From positions 61,473 to 125,472 of the forward strand of contig DAORAL010000011.1 of NCBI GenBank assembly GCA_035344155.1: a stretch of 64,000 nucleotides of DNA. The letters run 5' to 3'. This document shows, piece after piece, positions 17,664-28,000 of the stretch. Below the pieces are notes generated by a model. It did no database searches, had not been told where the DNA came from, and was given only the letters and a program-made list of their open reading frames with translations. The translations under genes and the position numbers were made by a program. This DNA is from UBA1845 sp002338715. Its GTDB lineage: Bacteria > Planctomycetota > Phycisphaerae > UBA1845. Every line of letters begins with the position of its first letter. Position 1 is the first letter of the stretch.

Positions 17664-19490
17664 ATGGCAAAACAGACCAAGAGCAAAAAGAGCAGCACAG
17701 CGAGCAAGTCCAACAATCTGTTCCAGCGGATGATCGAGGACACACCGGCAAACATCATCCTGGCGGACACGGACTTCAACATCACATACGTCAATCCGGC
17801 GACCATCAAGAACCTGACGCCGCTGGCCCATTTGCTCCCAATTCCGCTTGATCAGCTTGTTGGAACCAACATCGACGTGTTTCACAAGAACCCGGCGGTT
17901 CAGCGGGGTATTCTCAACAATCCAGCCAACCTTCCGCACCGCGCCCCGATTCAGCTGGGTGACCAGAAGCTTGAGTTGATGGTCAATGCGGTCTACGACG
18001 GGAAAGGCGGCGTACTTGGAACCATGGTCACCTGGGACTTTATTGATCCCGAGAAGATCAAGTTGGAAGAACTGGCCCAGGACAACAAAGGAAAGTTGGA
18101 CGCCATCAGCCGTTCGCAGGCCGTCATCGAATTTGAATTGGATGGCACGATTCGCGAAGCCAACGACAATTTCTGCAACGCATTGGGATACACGCAGAAG
18201 GAAATCGTAGGACGTCATCACAGCATGTTCGTTGAGGATTCGTTCCGACAGAGCAACGAATACCGCGGATTCTGGGATGCGTTGAATCGCGGTGAGTTCC
18301 GCTCAGAGGAATTCAAACGCATCCGCAAAGACGGTACCCCGATTTGGATTCAGGCTTCGTATAACCCCATTTTCAATGCTGAAGGCACGCCGGTCAAGGT
18401 TGTGAAGTACGCGACTGACATAACCATGCAGGTCGTTGCCCGCGGGGAAATCGCCAAGTTGATTGAAAAGGCAAGCAACGGTGACCTTACTGCCCGGGCA
18501 GATGCGAGCAAGCTCGACGGTGAATTCCGCGAGTCCGTCGAAAGCATCAACAAGCTCGTATCAAACGTTTGCGACACCATGCGACAGGTTGCGTCAGCCG
18601 TCGAGCAGATCGACGACGGTGCAAGCCAGGTGACCGGCTCCAGCCAGCAGTTGTCGGAAGGCGCCAGCGAGCAGGCGGCATCCTTGGAAGAAACGTCGTC
18701 CTCGCTCGAAGAGATGGCCGCAATGACCCGTACCAACGCCAGCAACGCGGCGCAGGTCAATGAGCTTTCCAGTTCGGCACGCACTGCCGCCAATGAAGGC
18801 GACCAGACGATGGGGCAACTCAATCAGGCGATGGCCGACATCAACGCTTCATCTGAAAAAATCAGCAAGATCATCAAGGTTATCGAGGAGATCGCGTTCC
18901 AGACCAACCTGTTGGCGCTCAATGCAGCCGTCGAAGCTGCACGTGCCGGTGAACATGGTAAGGGTTTTGCGGTCGTCGCTGATGAAGTCCGCAACCTTGC
19001 CCAGCGTGCCGCACAGGCAGCGGGTGAAACCACCGGGCTGATCGACGAATCAGTTAAGAAAGCACAGGAAGGAACGACCGTCGCAACCAGCGTTGGCAAA
19101 GCGCTCACGTCGATCGTTGAACAGATCAACAAAGTGTCGGACCTTGTGGACGGCATCTCCAAGGCATCTGACGAACAGGCACAGGGTGTTGATCAGGTGA
19201 ATACGGCTGTAACCCAAATGAACACCGTCACGCAGCAAAATGCCGCGGGTTCAGAAGAGTTGGCCGCCGCCGCCGAGCAGATGTCTTCGCAAGTCGCTTG
19301 TCTCCGCGACATGATCAGCCAGTACAAGTTGGTCGAAGGCGGTTCCAATTCGGGACATGGACAGGCGATGAACGCAACCCGCCAACCCACCAAGCGCCAG
19401 CCCGCATCACGCGAGCGCAAACCGGTTGGTGTCGGGGCAAATGACAGCGACTTCTTCCCAATGGGCGATGATGACCTGTCGAACTTCTAG
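17664..19490 (+). CDS. Soluble PAS-PAS methyl-accepting chemotaxis protein
   Basis: The 608-residue protein starts at MAKQTKSKK with purine-rich GAAGAAAGAGA just ahead. The first PAS-like sensor is at about residues 25-130 (IEDTPANIILADTDFNITYVN). A second PAS with PAC tail is at about 145-265 (LGYTQKEIVGRHHSMFV, YATDITMQV), a type that often binds haem or flavin. A HAMP-like linker follows, then the MCP signalling hairpin to about 560. Its tip is VIEEIAFQTNLLALNAAVEA-type and is followed by RAGEHGKGFAVVADEVR. There is no signal peptide or membrane helix, so it is cytosolic. The tail is rich in Arg/Pro/Gln and ends in an acidic FFPMGDDDLSNF. The longer frame from 17586 adds an unlikely leader. 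The cheW gene follows 182 bases downstream. Confidence 0.93.
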   Translation: MAKQTKSKKSSTASKSNNLFQRMIEDTPANIILADTDFNITYVNPATIKNLTPLAHLLPIPLDQLVGTNIDVFHKNPAVQRGILNNPANLPHRAPIQLGDQKLELMVNAVYDGKGGVLGTMVTWDFIDPEKIKLEELAQDNKGKLDAISRSQAVIEFELDGTIREANDNFCNALGYTQKEIVGRHHSMFVEDSFRQSNEYRGFWDALNRGEFRSEEFKRIRKDGTPIWIQASYNPIFNAEGTPVKVVKYATDITMQVVARGEIAKLIEKASNGDLTARADASKLDGEFRESVESINKLVSNVCDTMRQVASAVEQIDDGASQVTGSSQQLSEGASEQAASLEETSSSLEEMAAMTRTNASNAAQVNELSSSARTAANEGDQTMGQLNQAMADINASSEKISKIIKVIEEIAFQTNLLALNAAVEAARAGEHGKGFAVVADEVRNLAQRAAQAAGETTGLIDESVKKAQEGTTVATSVGKALTSIVEQINKVSDLVDGISKASDEQAQGVDQVNTAVTQMNTVTQQNAAGSEELAAAAEQMSSQVACLRDMISQYKLVEGGSNSGHGQAMNATRQPTKRQPASRERKPVGVGANDSDFFPMGDDDLSNF

Positions 19491-19672
19491 GTAAGCTGAT
19501 GTTCGCGGTGCCCGGCACTGCGATTTGAAAGTCAACAACCGTCCCCCGTATGGCCGAGCTTAATCAAGCGTGCCTGCGGGGGGCGGCTGATTGACCCAAC
19601 GGTGTTGCTCGTCCACCGACGTGGCGATGTGACAGGACTGGAATTCTGACGACAGCAAAGCGAAGCCTTGGT

Positions 19673-20194
19673 ATGAACGCGACCCAAACCAAGTTGCCTG
19701 CGAGCGGATCAACGGCTGCGAATCAAAACGACAGCGTCAGTCGCAAGTACCTGACCTTTCACCTGGCTGGCGAGGAATACGGAATTGACATCCGCATGGT
19801 TCGCGAGATCAACGGGGTCTCAAACATCACGCCCGTACCGGCCATGCCGGACTACGTGAAGGGCGTGATCAACCTTCGAGGTAACGTGATCCCAATCATC
19901 GATCTGCGACTCAAGTTCGGAATGCCTCAGGCGGAGTACACCGAGGAGACTTGTATCATCGTCGTCGACGTCGAGAGAGAAGTCGGCGTCGTTGTCGATT
20001 CGGTTTCAGAAGTGATTGACCTCAAGGGTGCAGACATCAAGCCCGCGCCGCCCATGGGAGCAAACGTCGACAATTCCTACATTGTTGGCATGGGCAGTGT
20101 CGGTGATTCATTGAAAATCCTCATAGACGTTGAAAAGGCGCTGGTCGGTGTTCACGCCGAATGCCCTGATGATGAGGAAGCTTCCGAGGAATAA
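19673..20194 (+). CDS. cheW: Chemotaxis coupling protein CheW
   Basis: This 173-residue CheW couples chemoreceptors to the CheA kinase. After a polar 22-residue leader it shows the canonical pattern: YLTFHLAGEEYGIDI, then VREI, VPAMPDYVKGVINLRGNVIP, IIDLRLKFG, and a C-terminal VDSVSEVI. The tail is acidic (DDEEASEE). It lies 182 bases after the soluble receptor gene and in the same direction, and probably works with it. No cheA, cheY, cheR or cheB is in the window, so the rest of the pathway is elsewhere. The intergenic stretch has an imperfect GC hairpin (CCGTCCCCCG and CGGGGGGCGG, about 19541-19588) that could attenuate read-through. Confidence 0.95.
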   Translation: MNATQTKLPASGSTAANQNDSVSRKYLTFHLAGEEYGIDIRMVREINGVSNITPVPAMPDYVKGVINLRGNVIPIIDLRLKFGMPQAEYTEETCIIVVDVEREVGVVVDSVSEVIDLKGADIKPAPPMGANVDNSYIVGMGSVGDSLKILIDVEKALVGVHAECPDDEEASEE

Positions 20195-20293
20195 GCGGGG
20201 AACTGCCCAGCGCACAACCTGCATCATCAACAGACCGCAATTCATCGCAAACCACATTGCGCGTAGGTGGCTGTGCGAACTTCGTTCACGTCG

Positions 20294-22402
20294 CTATTCT
20301 TGCGCCGCGTAATCCCACTCGCATTCGTCTGTGACCGTTTCGCCATTGGTCGTGCCGACGGCTCGGATTGTGTTCGATCCTGTAGACAGGCTGACTTGCG
20401 ACCATTCGAATAGATGGTTGCTGCTTTGCTGCGCCGGGTATGTTCGATCACCGACGGAGATGCTCACCCGATCGCAATTGCTGTAAACCTTAACGGATAT
20501 GAACTGGGAGCTGCGTTGCTTCATTCGCCGACTTGTGATGTGGACGAACGGCTCGTCTGACCAGTTGGCTTTGTACCAGTAGAAAGCGTCTTTCTTGATC
20601 AGGCGGTCGTAGGTGACAAGTCCTTTGTCATTTCGCCCGGGCGTAGCGCCTTCGTTGCGTTGGTCGCAGGCAAAGTCAAACATGTTCCAGACAAAACTGC
20701 CCCAGATGAACGGACGCGCGCTGATCTGCCGCCAATGGCTTTCGTGGAAAACCGCCTGATATTCCTCCGGATGCCATTGGCTGTTGTGTTGCGATTTGCG
20801 GGGCGGAAGTTCGTGGTGTTCGACATTGGCACCGGCGCCGTATTCGCTGATGGCGATTGGGACAGCCGGGTGCTTCTTGTGCATTGCGTCGACCCACGCT
20901 CCGAAATCGTCGGCTGAATCGTGATACCACCCAAAGTAGCGGTTGAATGCGACCAGTTGCGTCTGCCAGTTGGCGAGGTTCTCATCGGGGGTCGTTGCGG
21001 CGCACACGGATTTTCGGGTTGGATCTTCCGTTCTTTCGAGTTGGGCCAACTCCGTCACAATCGGAATCGGATCAGGACCAGGTTCCCAGGGCGCGGTGAT
21101 TTCATTGTGCACACCCCAGAAGCAGATCGAAGGATGGTTGTAATTCTGTCGGATCAGTTCGATGAGTTGCTGGCGGCAGTTGCTGCGAAACGAGTCGGTG
21201 TGAAAGACCCGATTGATCAACGGAATTTCAGCCCACACCACCAACCCAAGTTGATCGCACAACGAATACGCGTAGGGGTCTTGCTGATAGTGCGCGAGGC
21301 GAACCGCGGTGCACCCCATCTCACGGATCATGGCGAAGTCTTCGTCGTGATGCTTGCGGCTGATTGCCCAACCGATGTCCTGGCGGTCCTGATGACGGTT
21401 GACGCCGCGCAGTGCGTATGACTTGCCGTTGAGCGTGAACCCATGATCCGGGTCAACGTCGAACGTGCGAATGCCGAATGATTCCTCGACGCAGTCGATT
21501 GAACGATCGCCTGCATCGAGCGTAAGCCTGGCCGTATACAGGTAGGGATCGTCAACGCCTTGCCAGAGATGCGGATTGACAACGTCGATTGAAATGGATG
21601 TCGCGGACTCACCGATCGGCACGTTTGCGACGGTCGCGTCTCTTGTTGCGACGATGTCACCGTCACGATCGATGATATTGAGTTGAGCGCGTACGTCTGA
21701 TTTTATCGAATCACGATTGCTCAGTTTGATGAATGCCGTGACCCTGGCGCTTTCGGCGCTGATTCCATTGGTTCGCAGATAAACACCGGACGATGCGTGA
21801 TCCAAAGGTGAAATGCAAAGTGAACCAGTAAAGAGGAGCGACACGTCACGGTATATTCCGCCGAAAAATGTGAAGTCCGCACCGTACGGCGGCACATCTT
21901 CATGGTTGGCGTTGTCCACGACGATCATCAAATCGTTGCCTTGCCCCCAATCGACAACGTCGGTCAACTCAAGGACAAATGCGGAGTATCCGCCGCGATG
22001 TTCGCCAATGAATTGCCCGTTCACCAGGACAGTCGCGACGATGTTGGCCGCGCCGACCCTCAAGAAGACGCGCTCACCTTCGCGTCGTTGTGGAATCGAA
22101 ATCCGACGCACGTAGATTCCGGTCGTTCGGAGATAGTTGGCACCGCCATCCTGACCGTCGAGCGCGTTCCAGGTGTGCGGGAGGTTGACAGCCGACGTGC
22201 TCGATGCGCGCACGTATGGAGAGCGGGGCAGTCGCATCGGCTGGACGGTGACATGCCATCTATCGTTAATGCTCACCTGCTTGCGCACGGGGGAATATCG
22301 TTCGGCTGAGCCGGGATCGGCATTGTCGGCCCTGGCGATTTGGTATGGTCCGATTGCGGCGAATATTGCAGACAGTACGAAGTGCAAATCCTGGTTGGAC
22401 AT
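20294..22402 (-). CDS. Secreted glycoside hydrolase family 2 (beta-galactosidase-like)
   Basis: The 702-residue protein starts at ATG 22402 with a hydrophobic N-terminus (FVLSAIFAAIGPYQIARA), a plausible signal peptide. Domains run in GH2 order: sugar-binding jelly roll (about 40-185, VNLPHTWNALDGQDGG), immunoglobulin-like domain (about 190-300), and TIM barrel (about 300-600). The acid/base Glu is in CFWGVHNEI and the nucleophile Glu in IAISEYGAG. ALRGVNRHQD matches the GH2 family signature. A C-terminal beta domain follows. It would cleave beta-galactosides or related glycosides outside the cytoplasm. The gene follows the M1-like peptidase by 117 bases on the same strand, so co-transcription is possible. 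The upstream extension to 22516 is Cys-rich and unlikely. Confidence 0.93.
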   Translation of the reverse strand: MSNQDLHFVLSAIFAAIGPYQIARADNADPGSAERYSPVRKQVSINDRWHVTVQPMRLPRSPYVRASSTSAVNLPHTWNALDGQDGGANYLRTTGIYVRRISIPQRREGERVFLRVGAANIVATVLVNGQFIGEHRGGYSAFVLELTDVVDWGQGNDLMIVVDNANHEDVPPYGADFTFFGGIYRDVSLLFTGSLCISPLDHASSGVYLRTNGISAESARVTAFIKLSNRDSIKSDVRAQLNIIDRDGDIVATRDATVANVPIGESATSISIDVVNPHLWQGVDDPYLYTARLTLDAGDRSIDCVEESFGIRTFDVDPDHGFTLNGKSYALRGVNRHQDRQDIGWAISRKHHDEDFAMIREMGCTAVRLAHYQQDPYAYSLCDQLGLVVWAEIPLINRVFHTDSFRSNCRQQLIELIRQNYNHPSICFWGVHNEITAPWEPGPDPIPIVTELAQLERTEDPTRKSVCAATTPDENLANWQTQLVAFNRYFGWYHDSADDFGAWVDAMHKKHPAVPIAISEYGAGANVEHHELPPRKSQHNSQWHPEEYQAVFHESHWRQISARPFIWGSFVWNMFDFACDQRNEGATPGRNDKGLVTYDRLIKKDAFYWYKANWSDEPFVHITSRRMKQRSSQFISVKVYSNCDRVSISVGDRTYPAQQSSNHLFEWSQVSLSTGSNTIRAVGTTNGETVTDECEWDYAAQE

Positions 22403-22519
22403 TGCTCCATAGCTCCATTGCTTCCGATCATACCGCCGTTCGTGCGCTTGATCCTTGCTGGGACATGGCAAACAACTGGCATATGAAAGGCATGCCAGCG
22501 ACAAGCATTGCCGCAAACC

Positions 22520-24721
22520 TCATCGCCTGGCAATGTTGGGACCTTGAACCTCTTTGATAACTGGTTTCTTTTGGGTGCGTTCGAAGTCGCGGCGGACGAT
22601 GACTACGGCGTGGCCGCCTTCCTTGGCGTCGAAGACGAGAAGGCTGTTGCCGTAGAACCAGAGGATGCCGGCATTGGACAGTGACTCGGCTGAGTTGCCG
22701 TAGTAGATGGTCACGGTCTTGCCAAAGTCGTCCGGGTGACGGAAGCTGCAAAGCACCGATTGGCTGGCTGACGCATAGTCGACGCCATCGATTTCGAACC
22801 CGTCCGCTTTGAATCGAATCGGGCACTCCGATCGTTCGATCAAGGCTTGGATCGCGGGCTGCGTGACGGCTTGGCCAACGATGACGAGGGCGTTTTGCTC
22901 CAACTGTTCGGGGCTGGGTGTTGCGACTTCGTCGGCTGGTGATTTGGCACGTTTTTGTTTGATGTCGCCCGCGAAGAGTTGGTATCCATCCCATTCGCTT
23001 TCGTCCTGAACGAGCAGTGTGTTTTTGGACCGGAGACTGCCGCCAAGCGTCGGAAGCAATTCCTCGTCGGCCAACTTGCGGGCGACGAGGTAGTCCGGAT
23101 CGAGTTCGACTTCTGTCGGATTCTTTGAACCTTCGAATTCAAAACCCGTCGACGTTTCGGTCACCGGCACGATGACATCCATGAAACTTCCGTCTGCAAA
23201 ATGAACGCGCAGCGGCAGGTTGACGGAGAATGTGGGTTCATCCTGCTCGATTTCAACGTGTCCGGTTGCGGTTGCAGCGTCCAGCCAAACCCGCGTCAGC
23301 AGGAGTCGCGGCGCGCCGGCACCGTAAACCCATTGAGCATAGAAGGACTTGAGGTCAACGCCTGAGACGTCTTCCATCGCGGTGCGCATCGTGTCCCAGT
23401 TGACGAACGTACCGGTATGCTCGTTGGTCAGCTTGCGCATCGCCCGCCAGAAATTGTCGATTCCGATTTCACGGGCCATCATATCGAAGACCGCCGCACC
23501 TTTTTGATATCCGATGCTGCGACTCGCGCCTTCGGTCTTGCCGAAGGTTGCGAGCGGCTTGTCGTTGTCTCCCGTGATGCGGGTGAGGATGTTGCAGGCG
23601 TCGCGGCGGTTCTTGCGCGCGCCCTCGGGGTCGTCATCCAACGTATACCCGTAGAGGTTTGCGCCGAAGCTGGCGAGCGCTTCGCACCAGTTGCCGTCGT
23701 TCGGATCGACGTAGAGGCCATTGCCCCACCAACTGTGCAGGAACTCGTGATCGAGGTAACCATGACGCAGCGCCCGGTCTTCCATGGCGATAACAGCCGG
23801 TCCGAGGAGAGTGAATGTCGGAAACGCAAAACCGGAACTGAAAAAGTTTTCGACGATCGTGAATTCGTCGTACGGATATGGACCGACCAACGGCGTGTAG
23901 CGATGGTAATAGTCCTCGGCCGCGTCGAGGAATACGTCCGCGCGTCTCTGCAATGTTGGCGCATCGGCATCGTTCGGATTCAGCAGGATCGCAAAGCGAA
24001 CGCCATCCACATCGCGCGACCATTGTTGAAACTGTCCGCCGGCAATCGCCAAATCGGTCTGCGGAAAAGTGCTTTCGAATTCGAGAAATTCCGGATTCAA
24101 CGCGCCGCGGTTTCGGCGGGGCGCACTCGCGACAAACTCGTAGCCGTCAACAGGTTTCAACTTAACCGCGAAGTGGGGGAGTTCGACATGGTCGTTGTCC
24201 GACTCCGAATCAAACCTCGGATACCAAGCCGCCGACGCGAGATAGATGCCGTTCGTGCCGATGTGCGCGGAGACGCCGAAGTTATGAATCTCGCCGCGTT
24301 TCTCGCCGGCTGCGATGTCCTGCTCGAGATGCCCGGCGTATTCAACGGTTAGTTCAAACGCATCAGGCGCTTCCGCCAGTGTGACGCGATGCCGACGATA
24401 CGACGCGGTTTTGTCTGAGTCGTCGGGCGGAAGCGTGCAAATGGATTTCACCTTGGCCTTGTCGCAGCTTACGTTGTGAATCTGAAGGTCGCGGTGAAGG
24501 GCGATGTCGAATGCAAGATTTGAGGTCGCATGGGCATCCGCCGGCTCGTACAAGCGACACCGCATTCGCGCGGTCGCATCCAGGGCATGGTGATCAGGAT
24601 CGATCGCAAGCTGCAATTCGTAAGCATCCGCGCAAAGGTCAGAGGTGACCGTCGAGCAACCGGCATTGATCAGCCCGCAAAACGAGAGCAGAAAAAGTCC
24701 ACAAAACAACCGAGCACGCAT
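22520..24721 (-). CDS. M1-like zinc metallopeptidase, predicted lipoprotein
   Basis: The start is ATG 24721, with a strong GGAGG seven bases upstream. It gives 733 residues opening MRARLFCGLFLLSFCGLINA followed by G-C, a lipoprotein signal. An N-terminal beta domain (30-250) precedes the catalytic part. The zinc motif is HEFLH, followed after 17 residues by the third ligand Glu in NWCEALASFG. That spacing is one shorter than classical M1, and the GAMEN exopeptidase motif is not present; SSGFAFPTFTLL occupies that position. It is therefore an M1-superfamily enzyme of an atypical branch, probably in the periplasm or outer membrane. A C-terminal extension of ~150 residues (about 580-733) is unassigned. 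The GH2 gene lies downstream. Confidence 0.85.
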   Translation of the reverse strand: MRARLFCGLFLLSFCGLINAGCSTVTSDLCADAYELQLAIDPDHHALDATARMRCRLYEPADAHATSNLAFDIALHRDLQIHNVSCDKAKVKSICTLPPDDSDKTASYRRHRVTLAEAPDAFELTVEYAGHLEQDIAAGEKRGEIHNFGVSAHIGTNGIYLASAAWYPRFDSESDNDHVELPHFAVKLKPVDGYEFVASAPRRNRGALNPEFLEFESTFPQTDLAIAGGQFQQWSRDVDGVRFAILLNPNDADAPTLQRRADVFLDAAEDYYHRYTPLVGPYPYDEFTIVENFFSSGFAFPTFTLLGPAVIAMEDRALRHGYLDHEFLHSWWGNGLYVDPNDGNWCEALASFGANLYGYTLDDDPEGARKNRRDACNILTRITGDNDKPLATFGKTEGASRSIGYQKGAAVFDMMAREIGIDNFWRAMRKLTNEHTGTFVNWDTMRTAMEDVSGVDLKSFYAQWVYGAGAPRLLLTRVWLDAATATGHVEIEQDEPTFSVNLPLRVHFADGSFMDVIVPVTETSTGFEFEGSKNPTEVELDPDYLVARKLADEELLPTLGGSLRSKNTLLVQDESEWDGYQLFAGDIKQKRAKSPADEVATPSPEQLEQNALVIVGQAVTQPAIQALIERSECPIRFKADGFEIDGVDYASASQSVLCSFRHPDDFGKTVTIYYGNSAESLSNAGILWFYGNSLLVFDAKEGGHAVVIVRRDFERTQKKPVIKEVQGPNIARR

Positions 24722-25094
24722 CGCCGATCCTCCAAGATACAAGTACGCAACGAATCGAATTCGCAATTGCCGTAGCGAACCAAATATAACGACCAACGGC
24801 GTGATCGTCACTCTTGGCAATGGAAGGGCACCCTCGGGGGAGTATGGAAATGAATCGATCGATAAAGTGATCATACTCCCCAGGCAGTCGATTCCGTCGT
24901 TGAGTTCCCCGACGATGACTCGTTCGTTGAACTTGGCCGCAAACACTTTGGTTTTAAAGGTTGTGAACGGCCTGGACATCCTGTGCTTGCATCGTGTGAT
25001 GTCCGCCATGTCAATTCGCGATGATGCGCACGACACTACGCACTTACCGCGTCGAGGGGGACAAGAGCAGCCGCTGCCGCGCGTGCGAAGATCG
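24722..25094. other. Gene-less stretch upstream of the peptidase
   Basis: This 373-base region separates the end of kinase gene 1 from the peptidase start. It holds a perfect 9-base inverted repeat (GGGGAGTAT at 24837-24845 and ATACTCCCC at 24873-24881) around a loop with GATCGATC-type symmetry. On the minus strand TATATT (about 24780-24785) with a weak GTGACG-like -35 could be the peptidase promoter. No coding frame here looks real. Confidence 0.5.
24837..24881. repeat. Perfect 9-base inverted repeat
   Basis: GGGGAGTAT and ATACTCCCC are exact reverse complements, 27 bases apart, upstream of the peptidase promoter region and downstream of the kinase operon. It could be an operator, or a hairpin ending kinase transcription. 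There is no T-run on either side. Confidence 0.45.
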
Positions 25095-28000
25095 CTAATT
25101 CGGTTCGTCGGTTATGGTCACACCGATGTCGCTCAGCAGCTTCGAGATTTCGGGGAGAATGGTATTGCGGTCTTCGGGGAACATCTTATCCCGCATGGCA
25201 TCGATTCGCCGGAACGTGGCAATGATTTCGTTTTCCCGATCGGTTGCGCCTCGACGAACTGCGATAACGTCTTTCATGAAGTGAGCGTATAGGAGCGGCC
25301 AAAACTCTTTGTCGACATTTCCGGTCATGAGTTCAATGGCTTTGTTGATGGATTGCTCCGACTCGTCGAGCCGTGCCTGAGAATAGAGCGATCGTGCTAT
25401 CCAAAGATGGCAGCGCCCCAGTGTGGCATCATTGGTCGATTTGTTTTCGCACCATGCCAATAGTTCGCGGGCCAGTGGTTCCGCATCCGCCCCGCGATCG
25501 AGGTTGACCAGCGTGGATACGCTCTGTCCCAGTGCACCGGCCAACGTTGAGGTGTCAGCGAACTTTTCGCGACATATGCGAACGACAACATCCAGTTCGG
25601 ACGCGGCATCTTCCAACTTGCCCGCCGACATCAATGCCTTTGCATAGGACTGCTGCATGATGAGAGTTCGGCGGTGGTCGGGGCCCAGCACGCGCTGATA
25701 TTCTGCAACCGCTTCCTTGCCCAATGGCAATGCCGCCTCATGATTTTCACTCTTAAGGTATACGAACACCAGATCGTTGCGTGCGTCGAGCGTTCTGATG
25801 TTGTCCGGGCCCAAGGTGCGCTGCGCAATGGAAAGTGCCTCAATTCCGTACTTCTCGGCCACATTCCATCGCTTGAGTCTGGTCATCACGCGCATCCCGG
25901 AACTGAGCGCCAGAATCGTTGAGGGATGATCGGTACCCAACACGCGGCGACATCGTTCCAACGTATCCGTGACGATGGGCTCGGCGTCGTCGTAGCGGGT
26001 CATCTCGGCCAGATCGTCCGCGAGTGCGAGTTGCGCTGTCAATGTGTCCGGGTGATCGCCACCTTTCTGGGTTGCCATGGTATTGCGGATGCGCTCGAAA
26101 TAGGGCAGAGCTTGTTCGTACTTCTTGCCGAGGAAGAGCGTCTGCGCGATGTTTCTCAGGACAGCAAGCGTGTCCGGATGATCCGGCCCCAGTTGCGATT
26201 CATAGTCCGCCAATACTGACTCGTATACCTCCAGCGTTTTATCCAGCGAGCGCTTTTGAAGGTAACAAGAAGCCAACTCGCTTCGGGTGGCCAGTGACGC
26301 CACGTGCTTCGGTCCGACAGTACGCTCAAGCCTTTCCAGCGTTGCAAGCAGTTCCGATTCGGCTTCGTCTGGGCGTGTTAGTTTCAGCAGGACTATGCCC
26401 AGCAGCCTTCGCGAAACCAAGGTCGCAAGGTGGTCATCGCCAAGGACGCGCTGTTGAACTTCAATAAGTTCGCGGGCAGTTTGCTCGGCTTCTTCGTACA
26501 ACCCGAGTTTCAATTGCAGCTCGCAAATCCGTTGCTTGACCGCAAGTGTGTCGGGATCGTTGTCGTCGGCAACTTGGCGGCGCGTCTCCCATTCCACACG
26601 GGCTTGGTGCAGCGACTTTTCAGGAAGTCCAATGTCGTCGTAGATTTCTGCGAGGTTGGAACGCAGTTCGGCACTGAGGTCCGGTTGATCGGAAAATCCG
26701 TCGTCGAGCGCAGTGACCGCGCGGGACATGATTGATACGTCCAGCGCTCTGTTGGCAACGGTCGTCGCATTGATGCGGGATAGCACCTGTTCAAAAGCCT
26801 CAACTTGCGGCGCGACCGCATCACCTGCTTCATTCAAACTCGCCCGCGCTTCGGTGCGTAGGTCGGATACGATCTGCCGGCCCATTTCCTCGACATCGAG
26901 TTCCTTCAGCATCGCGGATTGATATTCGACCACAGACGTGAGCCGATCGTTGGCCGCATGGGCAACATCGCGCTGATGACGCGCTTCGACGAGCGCGACG
27001 CCGATTCCAATGACGCCAGCCACCAAGGTCAGGAATGCGATGCAAATACCCGCCACCAATCCCTTGTTGCGTCGAGCGAACCTGCCCAACTGATAAAACG
27101 TACTTGCGGGGCGGGCTTCGATCGGTTGAAAGGACAGGCAGCGGCGAATGTCGGCAGCGAATTGGGCGGCAGATGCGTAGCGCCGACTTCGCTCCTTTTC
27201 GATTGCCTTGGCGACGATGGTTTCCACATCACCGCGGAGTTTCCGATCGATGGCCCCGATTGGTTCTGGATCGACCTCACGAATGACGCGGGCAGCTTCG
27301 GTGACCGGAAGGCCCGTCAGATCATGGGGCCGCTTGCGGGCAAGCAACTCGTAGAGCATCACGCCCAATGCGTACACGTCGCAACGCGTGTCCAGATCAT
27401 CTGAGTGTCCCGACACTTGTTCGGGACTCATGTAGGCCAACGTGCCCACAAGCTGACCGAATTCTGTTTGTACGGTGACGGTCTGCAAGTCCGCATCGGT
27501 GACCCGCGCGATTCCAAAGTCGAGTACTTTGGGTTGTCCGATGAAGTCCATCATCGACCCGGTCTGTGATGATGTTTGCGTAAGAACCGTGTTGTCTGCA
27601 ACTTCGTGGTTTACGACCAAGACGTTGCTCGGTTTCAAGTCACGGTGGATGACGCCTTTTTGGTGGGCATGCTGAACGGCGTCACACACCCGGGCAATCA
27701 ACTCAAGCCTCTGCTTTGTATCAAGCTCGTGCGAATCGGCGTATCGATCGAGGCGCTCGCCATCGATGAATTCCATCACGAAGTAAGGCTGGCGTCCTTG
27801 GGGCAAGTCGGCGATGCCGGCTTCATGTATATGAGCGATGCCGGGATGTTGAAGCTGGCCCAGAACATGCGCTTCGTGTTGAAAGCGCTTCAGCATGCCC
27901 CGGTCAATCATCCCGGGGCGCAACACCTTCAGCGCGACTCGGCGGCGCGGCGATTCCTGTTGGGCTTCGTAGATGATCCCCATACCGCCTTCGCCGATCT

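Noticed and set aside
23417..24352. 311-codon plus-strand frame
   Set aside because: It lies wholly opposite the peptidase gene with its HEFLH motif and lipoprotein signal.
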